From Chitinophaga sedimenti (GTDB lineage: Bacteria; Bacteroidota; Bacteroidia; Chitinophagales; Chitinophagaceae): a DNA stretch of 64,000 bases. A program made the translations under genes and the position numbers. Where the stretch lies: assembly GCF_023156195.1 (NCBI RefSeq), contig NZ_JAKUKA010000001.1:5642001-5706000 (forward strand), written 5' to 3'. This document shows positions 19,009 through 29,947 of the stretch, one piece after another. The number at the start of each line of letters is the position of its first letter. Within the stretch, counting starts at the first letter, position 1. Below the pieces are notes generated by a model that was given only the letters and a program-made list of their open reading frames with translations, ran no database searches and was not told the origin of the DNA.

Positions 19009-20495
19009 ATGCAGAAAGGATCAGCATACTTTAAGAATAACACAGTCAAGGCCAAGGTAAGTAAGCCTGCTGTAGTTAACGGAGGGCATTTTCTGATGGG
19101 GAGTTTGCATTATCCTACCAACCCGTATTTCCAATTTGTGACTGACAAAAATATTTTGGACTATACCATCCCGATAGATCAGCGAAAGGTAAAGAGTAAA
19201 AAAATAAATGAATGGGTATACGTTGGTGAGCCCTGTTATAATAATGTGTGGTGCCTTTTTGTGAGCCTGGTAGCTCACTCTACATATACTTCTCACCGGG
19301 ATGTGCTGGGGTATTTGCTCGACAATGAGATTTCGTTTCGGATGATTAAAGGCTTAAATGAGCACTACTTTTTAAATAATGGTGCTTTCGGGGATGGAGA
19401 GGTCGGAAAGGTCTTTACAATATTCCCAAAATCAATTTCTGACGCCCAGAAGATAGCTTTTGACTTAAGTGGTTTGCTGGCCGAAAGCGCCGGGCCTGAT
19501 ATTGAGAAAGCTGTAAAAATAGGAAACTGCCTGTATGCCTCGATAGCAAAAGTGAGTGAGAGTGTGGAAGATGGTGCGGTAGTTAAGATTACGAACTTTT
19601 CGGTTCCTGGCAGAAGAAGAGATGTTCCGTTCGAAGTGACAAAACGGGACTGGAAAAGAACAAAGCGCAGGTTTTTCTTAGGAACGTGGTATGCCCCTAC
19701 CCAGGTTTTAAGGACCAGTGCAAAGGGAAATGTTTACCGAGCCATTAGTTGGAAGTACTTTTCTTTTAAGGATGTAATTATTAAGGAAGCGAGGCCCAGT
19801 GCGGTTGCGGACTCACTATTTCGGACATCCAGCGATCGAATAGCTATGCAGGCGAGAGTGACCAGAGAGATACAAGCAAAAGTTCCCTGTCCAAAGTTTG
19901 TGGATTACTTCGAACAAAATGGATACAGCTACTTTGTAATGGAGGAAATAAAGGGTGACCCGATAGTAAAGATCATTATGGAAGAGCGAGGTGGTCAAAA
20001 GTGGAGGGAAATGAGTGCTGAGTCTAAGAACAAACTTATAAAGTTATTTGCCAATGTACTTCTCGTTGTGAAAGCTATGCACGGTGCCGGATATTATCAC
20101 CGTGATATCACAGCAACTAACTTTATCCTGACGCCGACAGGGGAGATGAAGGTGATCGACCCAGAACTCTGTTATGGATTTAAGAAGGAGAAGCCGGAAG
20201 CGCCATTCTTTTCAGGAACACCGGGCTATAGGGCGCCAGAACAATTTGCCTACCAGGAGCCAACGGAGAAGGAGGATATTCATTCATTGGGTGCGTTATT
20301 GTCTTTAATTGCGACGGGGTGCATCCACACTTATTGATGCAGGTGGCAGATAGACGAATAGAAGAGTATCTCGTCAGAAACACGGTTGACCGGCAGTTAA
20401 CTGATCTTATAATATCCTGTATTGACAAAGACCCGGCAGAAAGACCCAGCCTTGATGTTCTAATCGGCGAAATTGATCAGATAACATACAATTAA
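19009..20495 (+). CDS. LanKC-like protein: lyase-like N-terminal region plus kinase domain, no LanC cyclase (frameshifted)
   Basis: Class III lanthipeptide synthetases (LanKC) phosphorylate and eliminate Ser/Thr of a precursor peptide. The N-terminal part resembles the LanKC lyase region: NEWVYVGEPCYNNVWCLFVS, a SFRMIKGLNEHYFLNN segment, then GEVGKVFTIFPKS and a GPDIEKA turn that match the GKFvTIYP...GPyi pattern. The kinase part has the GNVYRA loop, VIIKEARPSA with the ATP-anchoring Lys, the HRDITATNFIL catalytic loop and VIDPELC in place of DFG. Translation stops at 20336 unless one G is added to the G4 run at 20316-20319. That gives HPHLLMQVADRR ... DKDPAERPSLDVLIGEID and about 495 aa. The C-terminal LanC cyclase domain is absent. 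It sits among six small two-Cys exported proteins, its likely partners. Confidence 0.8.
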
Positions 20496-20500
20496 TCAAA

Positions 20501-20969
20501 ATGGCATCAATCCCCTTATTTCTAAAAAAATACGATTTTACCTAAGCCCTCTGTAAAAAATGTTATCATTGAGGTGTTTTCCTCACTGCTCATCTTAATG
20601 TTCATATATACCGCAGCCAGTAAGCTGATGGACATTAAGAGCTTTATCGGATCAATAAACAATCAGCCATTTGATAACAGATTTACACCATACCTGGTGA
20701 TCGGGTTACCTGCATCTGAAATTATAGTCTCCGTATTGCTGGCGTTTGCAAGGACGAGGAAAGCCGGATTTTGGATGTCAACAATAATGATGACTGTATT
20801 TACCGGGTATATCTCACTTGTACTTGCTGGTGTTTACGATCGACGCCCGTGTTCATGCGGTGGTGTATTTAATAATGTGACTTGGCCACAGCATCTCTTT
20901 ATTAATATAGGCTTCCTGATTATCTCTCTATGGGGGCTTGTTTTGAGTTGGAAAAGAATGAATAACTGA
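20501..20969 (+). CDS. MauE/DoxX-type redox-associated membrane protein (frameshifted start)
   Basis: The hydrophobic body (IEVFSSLLILMFIYTAASKL...) has four membrane segments and the loop motif RRPCSCGGVFNNV, typical of MauE/DoxX-like proteins implicated in disulfide or thiol chemistry in the periplasm. No ATG precedes it in frame. A start at 20501 (MASIPLFLK) becomes continuous if one A is removed from the A7 run at about 20524-20530, giving about 155 aa; the alternative is a GTG at 20574. It starts 5 bp after the kinase-like gene. Its place among two-Cys exported proteins suggests that it acts on their cysteines. Confidence 0.8.
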
Positions 20970-20983
20970 TCAAAACTAATTAC

Positions 20984-21283
20984 ATGAAACTTCTTGTCGT
21001 ATTTCTCGCGGTTCTGTTGTCTGGCTTTCGTAGCCAACAAACAAACGATGATCTTACTTACGCCTACGGGGTATGGGGGACCGCTTATTCCGGCCTGTAC
21101 TATATTATTACAGATTTAACAGGTAAGACTAATGGAATTGACTATATCTGCCTTGATAATCCTTCCTCGGAATGCACAATAGTTTCCGAGTATTTCCCAA
21201 TTTATGATTGGAGCACTGGTCTATATCTCGTGCCCGTAGCGGGAAGTACTGTTACTCAACATGGCGATTATTTTGGCCTTTGA
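20984..21283 (+). CDS. two-Cys small exported protein 3
   Basis: A 99-residue protein with signal peptide MKLLVVFLAVLLSGF. The mature part reads AYGVWGTAYSGLYYIITDLT, then NGIDYICLDNPSSECTIVSE with the C-x(7)-C pair, and YLVPVAGSTVTQHGDYF at the end. The last part is strikingly close to copy 6 (YIVPVSGATVTDRGDYF), so these two are the closest pair. It follows the MauE gene by 14 bp. Confidence 0.75.
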   Translation: MKLLVVFLAVLLSGFRSQQTNDDLTYAYGVWGTAYSGLYYIITDLTGKTNGIDYICLDNPSSECTIVSEYFPIYDWSTGLYLVPVAGSTVTQHGDYFGL

Positions 21284-21303
21284 TAATATTTAAAGCCTAC
21301 GAA

Positions 21304-21618
21304 ATGAAATGTTTGCCTTTTGTATTCATGCTTGTTGGGGCCATCTTCTCAAGTTGGTCAGCCCTAAAATTTAGTAATGAGGATACATACACGAACTATG
21401 GAGTAGCTTTTTCAGACGCCAATTACTATTATGTAGCTGAAGATTTAACCTTAAAGGAAGAAGGAACCGACTACTTATGCTTTGAAAATGAACGAACATG
21501 CGTAATCTCCTCAATTGGAGCACCAGATGAGGAAGGAAAAATATCAAAGGTTACGGCTCTTTACATTAAGGAAGGGGAGTTTTTAGTTTTTCAAGATAAA
21601 GCCGGCTTTGCCGAATAA
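21304..21618 (+). CDS. two-Cys small exported protein 4
   Basis: A 104-residue protein with signal peptide MKCLPFVFMLVGAIFSSWSA; I chose the ATG at 21304 because the upstream extension lacks sense. It follows the family plan: YTNYGVAFSDANYYYVAEDL, then TDYLCFENERTCVISS with C-x(6)-C, then KVTALYIKEGEFL. The end resembles copy 2 (KVNATILFYGEF). It begins 20 bp after copy 3. Confidence 0.75.
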   Translation: MKCLPFVFMLVGAIFSSWSALKFSNEDTYTNYGVAFSDANYYYVAEDLTLKEEGTDYLCFENERTCVISSIGAPDEEGKISKVTALYIKEGEFLVFQDKAGFAE

Positions 21619-21661
21619 AGATATTCTCGAGAATAAATTCCACAATTTTAAAACTTAAATT

Positions 21662-21957
21662 ATGAAAAAACAAGCCATTCTTCCATTGGTTATGTTAACG
21701 ATTGGGATCTGGGGGCGTTTGCTTTCAAGCCAGCACCAAGGTTTACTCAAACACATGGAATATTGCAGGAAACAACAACTCAGTACCAAGTGGAGCTATT
21801 ACCTGGAGCGGTTGGCGTCGCGTATGATTGTGATGCGGCATTTACGACTCGTAAATGCACAGTACAGATTGACACAGGCTCACCCGATGCTAATGGATGG
21901 ATTGACAAGGCGAATGTGACGCCTTCTTCTGGTAATGCAAAGTACATACGGCTTTAA
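21662..21957 (+). CDS. two-Cys small exported protein 5 (frameshifted)
   Basis: The signal peptide (MKKQAILPLVMLTIGIWG) and the body are in different frames. One more G in the G5 run at 21711-21715 joins them: ...GIWG|GAFAFKPAPRF, TQTHGILQETTTQYQVE, then VGVAYDCDAAFTTRKCTVQI with C-x(8)-C, and a closing PDANGWIDKANVT. The repaired length is 98 aa. The AFA-type signal peptidase site and the Y-x-C motif mark it as a family member, although it is the most divergent one. Confidence 0.65.
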
Positions 21958-22063
21958 AGCGTCGATTGTCAGTTAGTATTTTCTTAACTAAGTATTGGGA
22001 TGTATGATCCTTAAACATCCGCAAAGGTTCACTTAATCATTTTTTACCTAAAAAATTAAGTTT

Positions 22064-22377
22064 ATGAAAAAATTAGAAATGCTATTAAGCTTCTTTCCAT
22101 TTTGGCTGTAATAGCAGCAGCGTTTGCGTTCAAGACAGAAACGTTCACAAATAGTTACGGTGTTATCGCCACTGCAAATTCAGGAGCTTCTTACATAGTG
22201 ACCAGTCTTACGGGTAAGGTGCTCGGCGAGGATTATGACTGTGACGATGAACATCCCTTGAATACATGCACGATCTCTACAGAGTCTAATGCGGTGTTTG
22301 ATCAAACATTGCAAGCTTACATTGTGCCTGTAAGCGGGGCGACAGTAACCGATCGTGGCGATTACTTCGAATATTAA
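22064..22377 (+). CDS. two-Cys small exported protein 6 (frameshifted)
   Basis: An A6 run directly after ATG 22064 needs one more A. The protein then reads MKKIRNAIKLLSILAVIAAA and AFAFKTETFTNSYGVIATAN, followed by GEDYDCDDEHPLNTCTISTE with C-x(8)-C and YIVPVSGATVTDRGDYF, 104 aa. Without the repair the first in-frame ATG is at 22102, inside the signal peptide. It is the last copy; the bidirectional terminator at 22381 follows its stop. Confidence 0.7.
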
Positions 22378-22380
22378 AGG

Positions 22381-22408
22381 ATAAGGGCGCCAATTATGGC
22401 GCCCTTAT
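22381..22408. terminator. bidirectional terminator between convergent operons
   Basis: ATAAGGGCGCCA and its exact reverse complement form a 12-bp stem with a 4-base ATTA loop. T-rich sequence follows on the plus side, and the matching A/T-rich flank serves the minus side. It lies 4 bp after the last two-Cys gene and 37 bp after the end of the minus-strand TlpA-like gene. It can stop both transcripts. Confidence 0.85.
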
Positions 22409-22445
22409 TTAATTTTAAATTAGGATTCGGCTAATAATGTGTCTA

Positions 22446-23892
22446 TTACTTGTTCAAGTTCCAACGGGTTTTTAGATCGATAATTCTTTTTGGACGTACA
22501 ATTCTCCCCTTTTTATCAATTAAAACAGGCCAAGGATACCCTCTAACTTTATAGAATTTAATAATGTCATGAGAACTCCCTAATCCGTCCGTAAAAAGAT
22601 TTATACTGCTTAATGACGTGTATTCTCCTGATTCGACGCTTTTTAACCAGTTTTCTTTACTTCTATCAACTGAGATTTTTACAAAGACTATGTCCTTTCG
22701 GCTTTTATATTTCTCTTCTAAAAGTTTTAAACATTTCTGATAAAACATTTTACATGGCCCGCATCCCGTAAACCAAAAATCGACAAACACAACTTTTCCC
22801 TTCATGCCGTCAAGGGTAACTCTTCTGTTATCAATATCTGGTAAGTTGAATTTGAACGCTGCTTTGCCAGGCTCACTATTCTTGTAGGCTTCTAACTCCG
22901 TTCTATAAATTAAATCTATGTTAGCTCTTTTTAATGTGTTTTCTATTAAGCTATCATAATTGGGGGTTACTGTCCTATAATAGTAAAAAAGTGAGACAGC
23001 GCTTTATCCTTTACTTTCCCATCTGGTAAGGCTTCTAATTCTAAATACATTTTGATATAGTCAACGGTTCCTAAAGAATCCATTGAATTTATTGAAGCAA
23101 CGGTTGAAATATAAGCAGATAGACTTTTTGAAATTGGAAGAGTTTTTTGGGTAAAAAGGTATTGACTATCTATTTTTATATCTTGGATAGCCTTGTTTCT
23201 TTCACTTATTAACGGGGTTTTAGGATTTGGCTGGTAATTTTTATTAAAGCAAATTTCGTTTTTTCCGATTGATCTTTTAATACATCAATATAGAAGAGAG
23301 CGAGTACATCGTCTGATATCTTTCCCTTATATTTTTCCAAGATATGGATTGAATTTATAATGCTTGTTCTACAGCTATTTTGATTGTTATATAGCCCCTC
23401 TTTGAAAATTGGTGAAAACTTATTTGTTATTCGACCGACACTATCCAATTCTTTTAAACATTTGTATTTAAGGCTGCCAATACCTTCGATTTTTCCTTTT
23501 TCACTATCTTTAGCATTGCGCATAACTGTCGCAGGTAGCGAAATGGTTAATGAATCTCCTTTTTCTATTGGTAAAATGTCAATTATAGGATAGTAGAATA
23601 ATGTTCCTTCTGTATTACCCTTAGTTATTATATTAAAATATGCAGTAGAGTTCTTTAAATTAAAAGTAAATTTCGCTTGTCCGTTTTTGGTTAATGATGT
23701 TATCGTTTGGCTCGTCTTGTTTCCAATTGGTTTATCGTCAACGGGCTCATCATATAAAAATAATAAAAGTGTATCGCTGTCTTTAATTCCAGGAATTTCC
23801 ACTGTTACATTGCAAAACCTATATTTCTCCTTCGGTAACTCATAAATAAAAGATGTTAGAGCCACCGCTATTATTGCGAGTACTGTTTTCAT
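22446..23892 (-). CDS. TlpA-family thiol-disulfide protein with N-terminal DUF4369-like region (two frameshifts)
   Basis: The gene encodes about 480 aa starting at MKTVLAIIAVALTSFIYELP (signal peptide). A beta-rich N-terminal part (VTVEIPGIKDSDTLLLFLYD) resembles the DUF4369 region that precedes TlpA domains, followed by a helical middle. The C-terminal thioredoxin fold has the redox motif FWFTGCGPCKMFYQKC and the cis-Pro stretch RGYPWPVLIDKKGRIV. Frameshifts lie near 23232 and in a T6 run near 22985. The reading otherwise continues through RNKAIQDIKIDSQYLF and NLPDIDNRRVTLDGMKGK. It is the last gene of the sigma-FecR-SusCD unit, 10 bp after susD, and works in the periplasm, reducing or isomerising disulfides. 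Confidence 0.82.
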
Positions 23893-23902
23893 GCGTTTGA
23901 GT

Positions 23903-25311
23903 TTATCGTATGTTCTGTTCGAATTTGTTAAGATTTATTTCTATCTGCGGGAGCGGAAGTGCATACCGGTTAGATCCGGGTTTTAATTCGTATAAGTCAC
24001 TTTCTAAAACCCTTTTTAATATAGTCTCAGTTTCTTTCGCGCCATTAAGTCTCCTGAGATCTTCCCATCTGATTGTAGAAGTGAACGGAAATTCTTTTCT
24101 TCGCTCTACAAGAATTGTTTTTAATGCAGTTGTCGGATCAGAGAAGTCCGGCAGAATATATTTGCCGGTTTTATACCTTTTGACCATAATTTTTTCAAGA
24201 GTGGTCCTTGCTGCTAATGCATCACCTAACCTCAATTGGCTTTCAGCAACTATGAAGTATAATTCGTTGTTGGCGAGTCCTGCGAAATACTGGGTAGTTC
24301 CGGTATATGTCCCCCTGAATACAATTCTTTTTGGATTTATTGATATTGTTCGATAGAATAACAACTTTCTTAGATCATTTGAGTCGTAGTTGTCGTAGAG
24401 CAATGTATCAATGTAAGCTCTGTTATTAGCGCGGAAGTTTGCGTAAGTACTCTGCGTAGCATGGAATATTACTTCTTGGTTCCCTGCTTGAAAATTTGGA
24501 AATGGAAATGCAGGTGCGCTATTTATAGCGTTAAAATCATAGAGAAAATCATTTATGGATAACGCCGATTTTGCTGCTGATAAGGCTTTGGCGTATTCGC
24601 TTTTGCCAATGAAATCTTAGCCTGAAGTGCAAATGCAGCTCGTCTGTTTGGTCTGGTGTTTTTTTCTGAAAATTCGGATAGAAGCAATGTTGCCTCGGTT
24701 GCTAAATTGTCTATTTCGGTATATACCTCCTGAATTGTATTTCTTTTCAACTTCTCATTTACATCTGGAGTATTTTTTATTGGAATTCCCAGGTTCTCGC
24801 TGTTTACCGAATATGGGAGAGCATAGAGTTGTACTAAGTTATAATATCCCAATGCCTTAAAGAAAAAAGCTGCGCCTTTAATATTATCATGTAATTTGGC
24901 ATTACTGACGTTGCGATCTACTTTAGATAACTTTTCTAAGACTTCATTACAATATGATATCATCGCATAAGCATTCGCCCAGTCGGCCGGAGTTGATCCT
25001 TCAAAAATATCTTTGTTCCAGACGTATGTGTTTCTTTCGGTAACTGAATTTGCTTTCCAATCTGCCGGAACATAAAAATAGTTGTCGGACGACATTGACC
25101 CCAAAGCAGTGTACCCCGAATTTAGAATATTGTCATTGTTTAGAAGTTTTTGGAGGTCTTCCAGTTCTTTCGGAATAACATCGCTTTTGTTATATTTTGT
25201 GTCGAGAAATTCATTTACCTTTTTGCAGCTGATTAATGTTACGGAAAGGCAGCTTATTATTATTGCCAACCAAGTTCTGCGACTGTTCCTCTTTAATTTA
25301 TGTGACGTCAT
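23903..25311 (-). CDS. SusD/RagB-family outer-membrane lipoprotein (frameshifted)
   Basis: SusD-like proteins are surface lipoproteins that lid a SusC transporter and capture its substrate. The frame opens with MTSHKLKRNSRRTWLAIIIS and a lipobox (LISCKK, Cys near residue 29), followed by VNEFLDTKYNKSDVIPKELE. The typical motifs AYAMISYCNEVLEKL and KALGYYNLVQLYALPY are present. A frameshift near 24600 (after LQAKISLAKA) leads to the second frame, which ends ...FTSTIRWEDLRRLNGAKETE and PLPQIEINLNKFEQN. Repaired length is about 469 aa. It is cotranscribed with SusC upstream. The substrate cannot be read from the sequence. Confidence 0.9.
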
Positions 25312-25321
25312 AGTGATTTTT

Positions 25322-28300
25322 TTAAAGATTACATTTAATTCCGAAGGAAAAGGTCTTCGGATTCAGGAAGGAGGATTGTTGCTGGTCTGGATCCAGACTT
25401 ACTTTGCTTGCCTTCCAGATTACCCCTAAGTTGTTTGCATAAAAGTATAAGCCGAGATTTTTCAGGTAAGCGGTTTTTAAAATTGTGGCCGGAAAGTCAT
25501 AGCTGATCCTGACATCCTGAAGGCGGATGTGGTCTGCCTTCTCGACAGTGTACTGAGAATACCTATACAGGGCAGAACGATTGTTATTTGTCAGATACAC
25601 CAGAGAGGGCACCGTTGTTGTGGTTTCATCGCCTGTGGCCTTCCATGCCTTGTTTATATCCTGGTGAATGCCATTCGAAGCAAAGAGATTTTGGTAGTTT
25701 AGGTCGACAGTTTGCCTCCTGTAGAAATACTTAAACCGGTATAGGAGATTAGCCGATATCGAAAATCCTTTATAAGAGAAGGTGTTAGCCAGTGAACCGT
25801 GAATGAGCGGCCTGGTAGAGCCGTGATAGATAAGGCTGTCCACGGAGGTGTTGTTGATAATCGATGTATAGTCTTTACTTTCCGCCTTTCCAAGATAACC
25901 AATTGGATCACCGTTTGCGGGATCTATTCTCGCCATTCTGTAACTGTATAAGCCATATATTGGCTTTCCTTTATAAAGTGTTCCAGCTGGATCAGATGCT
26001 ATATCGAGAGTTGTACGCTGGGCTGTATAATCGAGCACTTTTTCTTTTACATAACTAAATATAAAGTAGGTGCTCCAGCCCCAAGCACCAGTGATATTAA
26101 TGGAGTTCATTCTTAAATCCAGTCCCTTGCTTTCTGTTTGTGCAAAGTTGCCCCGGTAGGTAGTGAAGCCAGAGCTGGGGGCAATAGATATTTCCTGAAT
26201 GAGGTCAGTCCCCTTTTTTCGATAAACCTCGATCGTTCCAGTAAGGCGATCTTTTCTCAGTTTCCAGTCCAGTCCAATATTTGTCTGCTTTACTTTCTCC
26301 CAGCGAAGTTCTTCATTAGGAGCAGATGTAATTACCCCATAATTGAAGTTGGTTAAGGCACTTACCTGGCTGAGATTTGCCACCAGGTAGGCTGAACCAT
26401 TATAGACATTTCCGTTGTAGCCAAAGGATGAGCGCAGTTTGAGGTAGGGAAGCCAGTTCACTTGGAAGAATTTTTCCCTGCTGATATCCCATCCTGCTGA
26501 CACAGTACCAAGCGGCGTGATCCTGTTGTTGGTTTTTACAGAAGATATTGGCGCCGTCCCTTCTGCCTGTCAGCCCGACGGAGTATTTATCGTTATAGGT
26601 GTAGGTCAGATCGGCATAACCAGATACCCATCGTTGAGTGGTTGCGGATACTGTATTTGTTAATGGAGGGATCGTGCCTCCGGTGCCTCCAGTCTGGGGG
26701 AAGAAGGTGATGTAGTCTACTACAGCAATGGACGTTCCATACTCGTCGTTGTAACCATAAGCAGTACGAGGATAGGACTCTGTATTGGTCTGGCGAATTT
26801 CCGCGCCTGCAATGTAATTTACCCTATGACGGTTAAACGTTTTTGAGCCGGCAAGCTGCACTCGGAAGTTGTTGGAAACAAGCGTTGTAGAGTTGGTCGA
26901 AAGAATCCCGCCTCGAGGAAAGTTGTATTTAAAAACCTTGGTGGTATCGTTGTACTGCGTAAAGGTGTTGATCAGGTTACGGGTGTAGTAAGTTTTGTCG
27001 CTTTGGTAGTTTCTGGTATCGATGGCCTGCTTTTCGTTCTGGTACAGTACATCAAAGTCCAGCCATTTGGTGAGTTTATATTTGAGGTTCAGCTTCAGTA
27101 CGATGCTGGTACGTTTAGAGGTGTTATCGTTGAGGAAGATTTCGTCATACGGGCGGAATTTCCAATCCATGAACCCTTTGCTAACTACGCTGTCAACAAA
27201 GGGGTTCTATGATCCCGAACCAGGGCCAGCGCGCTGCCGTCTGGCCCTACGAGGTCTCCATACGAATAGGGCCGTCCATTTACAGCAGGCATGTTTCCAA
27301 GCGTGAACGGATTATTGTTAGTTGTATTTGCCTGAGAGAATTGCAAGGACGCGGTGAGCAGCAGGTTCTTCACCGGGGAGTAGGTGTTGGAAGACATTAC
27401 CGAAATGCGGTTGTTTCGGTTGCCTACGGAATTTTCCCGGGCCTGGTCATATCCTACACTGAAGTAATAGGACATGGAAGGGCCGCCACCAGTGACGTTA
27501 AGAGCATATTGTTGCACTACGCTTTTTCTCAGGAAGTACTTGGTGTAATCGTCCCTGATGTCGTTTTTACCTAAAGCCGTCAGCAGGTCAGTGCCCTGTT
27601 GCTGGGTGAGTTGCCCGGTCTTCACCTTATTCATGATTTCCACGGCTGGGGAGATGGAGGGGTAGTTGATCTTATTGGCAAGGTTATTATTATAGTAGCC
27701 GTTGTCAAACAACACTTTTTCCAGCCCGATGTAGGTGGCACCGTCTACAAATTTCTGGTCATAGGTTACGTCCGGCTTGTTGCCGATGGTGACGTTGCTG
27801 TTGAAGCTGATGGAGGCTTTCTGATTGAAACGACCACGTTTGGTCGTGATCACGATGACGCCATTGCCGGCGCGGGCGCCCCACAGGGCGGCCGCCGCCG
27901 CGTCCATTAGCACGGTGACGTTTTCCACATCGTTCGGGTTCAGCGACCCGAGGTCGCCCTCGAACGGAAAATTATCAACGATAATGAGCGGGTCGCGGCT
28001 CACGAACGGGGACAGGGTATTCTGGCCACGGATCGTGATGCCGTACTTCGACCCGCTGCCGGTGGCAGAAGGGTTGAAGTACGCGCCGGGGATCACGCCG
28101 TTGAGGCGGGAAATGATGTCCGGTGTTACACGGCGATTGAAAAGCTGGTTATCGACGGTAACCACGCTGCCATTGACGCGGTTTAGTGATAACTCCTGAA
28201 AGCCGGTGTTGGCTTTGACCTCGATGGTTTGGAGGTCCGATACGCGGACCTTCAAACGAATGTTCATATCGTTTATGTTGCCGGAGGCGGAGAACCGATA

Positions 28301-28879
28301 GGGTTCGTAGCCGATGCTGGAGATCACCACCCAGCTTTTTTCTTCCACGCCCGAGATGGTAAAGTAGCCGTCGTCGTTGCTGGTGGTGGCCTGTGTCCGG
28401 CTGCCCACTACCCGGACGGTTGCCCCCTTTATCGCCTTACCATCTTCGGTGCGGATGTAGCCGGAGATGGTAACGGTGGCTGGCGGAACCTCGGTGTCAG
28501 CCAGTAGGTCCGGGCCTCGGCGCATTTCCAGAATAATGCCCGCATCTATTTTGCGAATTACAAAGGGTTGTCCTTCTGACAGGCGAGCCAGTACCGTCTC
28601 CAGCGGGGTGTTGTTAAATGTTATCGTGACAGGTTTGGCACCTGCTATAAATTCATTTCTGTAGAAGACGTCTGTTCCCGTTTTGTCGCGGAGTTCGTCT
28701 AATACTTGTTTCATGGTGGCATTCTTGTAATTGGCCGTGATATTCTGTGCATCAGCGTCGAAAGCTGAAGCCTGCAGGGTGGCAAGCAGAATGAGGAATA
28801 AAGACAGTTTCATAGCCATAAACAGTTTTAGGGCGCGCGCATACCTTGGCCGGCATCGGCAGTGTTTGGCAAAAAGCAT
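25322..28879 (-). CDS. SusC/RagA-family TonB-linked outer-membrane transporter with STN domain (two frameshifts)
   Basis: The reconstructed protein is about 1185 aa. From the N-terminus there is a signal peptide (AMKLSLFLILLATLQASAFD) and a secretin/TonB N-terminal (STN) domain with NYKNATMKQVLDELRDKTG that receives the FecR signal. A carboxypeptidase-like domain (ISGYIRTEDGKAIKGATVRV) follows, then a plug with SLNPNDVENVTVLMDAAAAA, and a beta barrel ending in SFGIKCNL. Frameshifts lie near 27190 (C4 run, one more C gives RTPFVDSVVSKGF) and near 26530. It imports a large ligand across the outer membrane together with SusD. The STN domain links it to the FecR/sigma pair upstream. The actual start may be the internal ATG near 28819. 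Confidence 0.9.
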
Positions 28880-29947
28880 AACTTTGTCGAAGTTTTAGTT
28901 TTAAAAATGGTGACAGGAGAAAACGGAACCGTTTTGAAGCCGAAACATATCAGTAGATCGCGCCGGGTACCATCCGGTGCGATTTCTTTTTATGTAGGGA
29001 TCAAAATGGTGTTAACGATTAGATTAGCATCATAAGGGACATCACTGTCTTACAAAGTCATACAGGCAATTGCGCTGGGATATCATGCTACTTAATCAGA
29101 CCCTTAATAGAATGCTCAATTACTGGTATCCGTGCAATGGGATATTGTTTCCTTTCTCATATTGTTGCCTTATAAGCACGGTCATAGCCAGTAATGGTTT
29201 CTTCTTACGTTTTTTGGCTTTTCATGTAAATCAAGTTTTAAAGTTATCAATTGGGATATATACTATCTGCTATCTAAGCATAATATTTGCGCACATGTAT
29301 TGCAGCTTGCCGCCTTTCCGCCGCCGTCGGCGGCTGCCTCTTTGGATGGAACAAAGGGCAGCCAGGCGGTGATGAAAAAGCGGAAGGGCAATACAAACGT
29401 TAGGGAACCAGGCATTTCTACTGGACACCTTCCTCGTAGGACATGGCTAATGGTCTAATGGATGGCTTTTATTTTACCAGATAATTTTGGGGATAGCAAG
29501 CAACGATGAACGGTGTTCGTCGATAAAGGATTTAGGGAGAAACAGGCAGGCAGCGTATCGATCGGCATGGACGTATTGCCATGATAATCACTACCTGGAG
29601 ACCTTTCCCAATCTGGTGTATGATGTAGTTGTGATAACAGCGGCGGATTTTCGGCGATCCAGCCACCTGCTATGTTGTATTCACATGATAAGTATCTATT
29701 CATTATATATGACTCGATCTATTTTGCTGTTCTCAAGGTTTACAGGAAGAGGAAGCGAGATGCACTTCCTCTGCACTGGTAGAAGTTTTTGATGCGTTTT
29801 AAGTTCCAGACGTAGCCGTTGAAACGGCGCCGGGGGTACGATTTAATATCCCATTTCGAGATATATAACCATTTGTTGGAAAATCTAAATCCTTTGGTCA
29901 GTACTACTTGCTTATGTCAACTTCTTAAACCTACCAATTATCAACTG
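28880..29947. other. 1068-bp gap between fecR and susC, no gene found
   Basis: In ECF/FecR/SusC units the FecR and SusC genes are normally about 100-200 bp apart. Here the gap holds no frame longer than about 100 codons and no recognisable family. It contains a plus-oriented terminator-like hairpin (28957-28991), a GC-rich inverted repeat around 29311-29325 (CCGCCGTCGGCGG) and a short hairpin with AGAGGAAG arms near 29750. It could be a promoter region of susC with an inserted non-coding relic. Confidence 0.4.
28957..28991 (+). terminator. rho-independent-terminator-like hairpin, plus orientation
   Basis: ATCGCGCCGG and CCGGTGCGAT pair over 10 bp with one G-U wobble around a 7-base loop, and TTCTTTTT follows. 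The U-run is on the plus strand, yet both flanking genes (susC and fecR) are on the minus strand. It therefore cannot terminate their transcript, and there is no plus-strand gene to its left. Either it blocks antisense transcription or it is a relic. Confidence 0.55.

Noticed and set aside
29487..29792. 101-codon plus-strand frame in the fecR-susC gap
   Set aside because: Composition looks non-coding and no family was seen.
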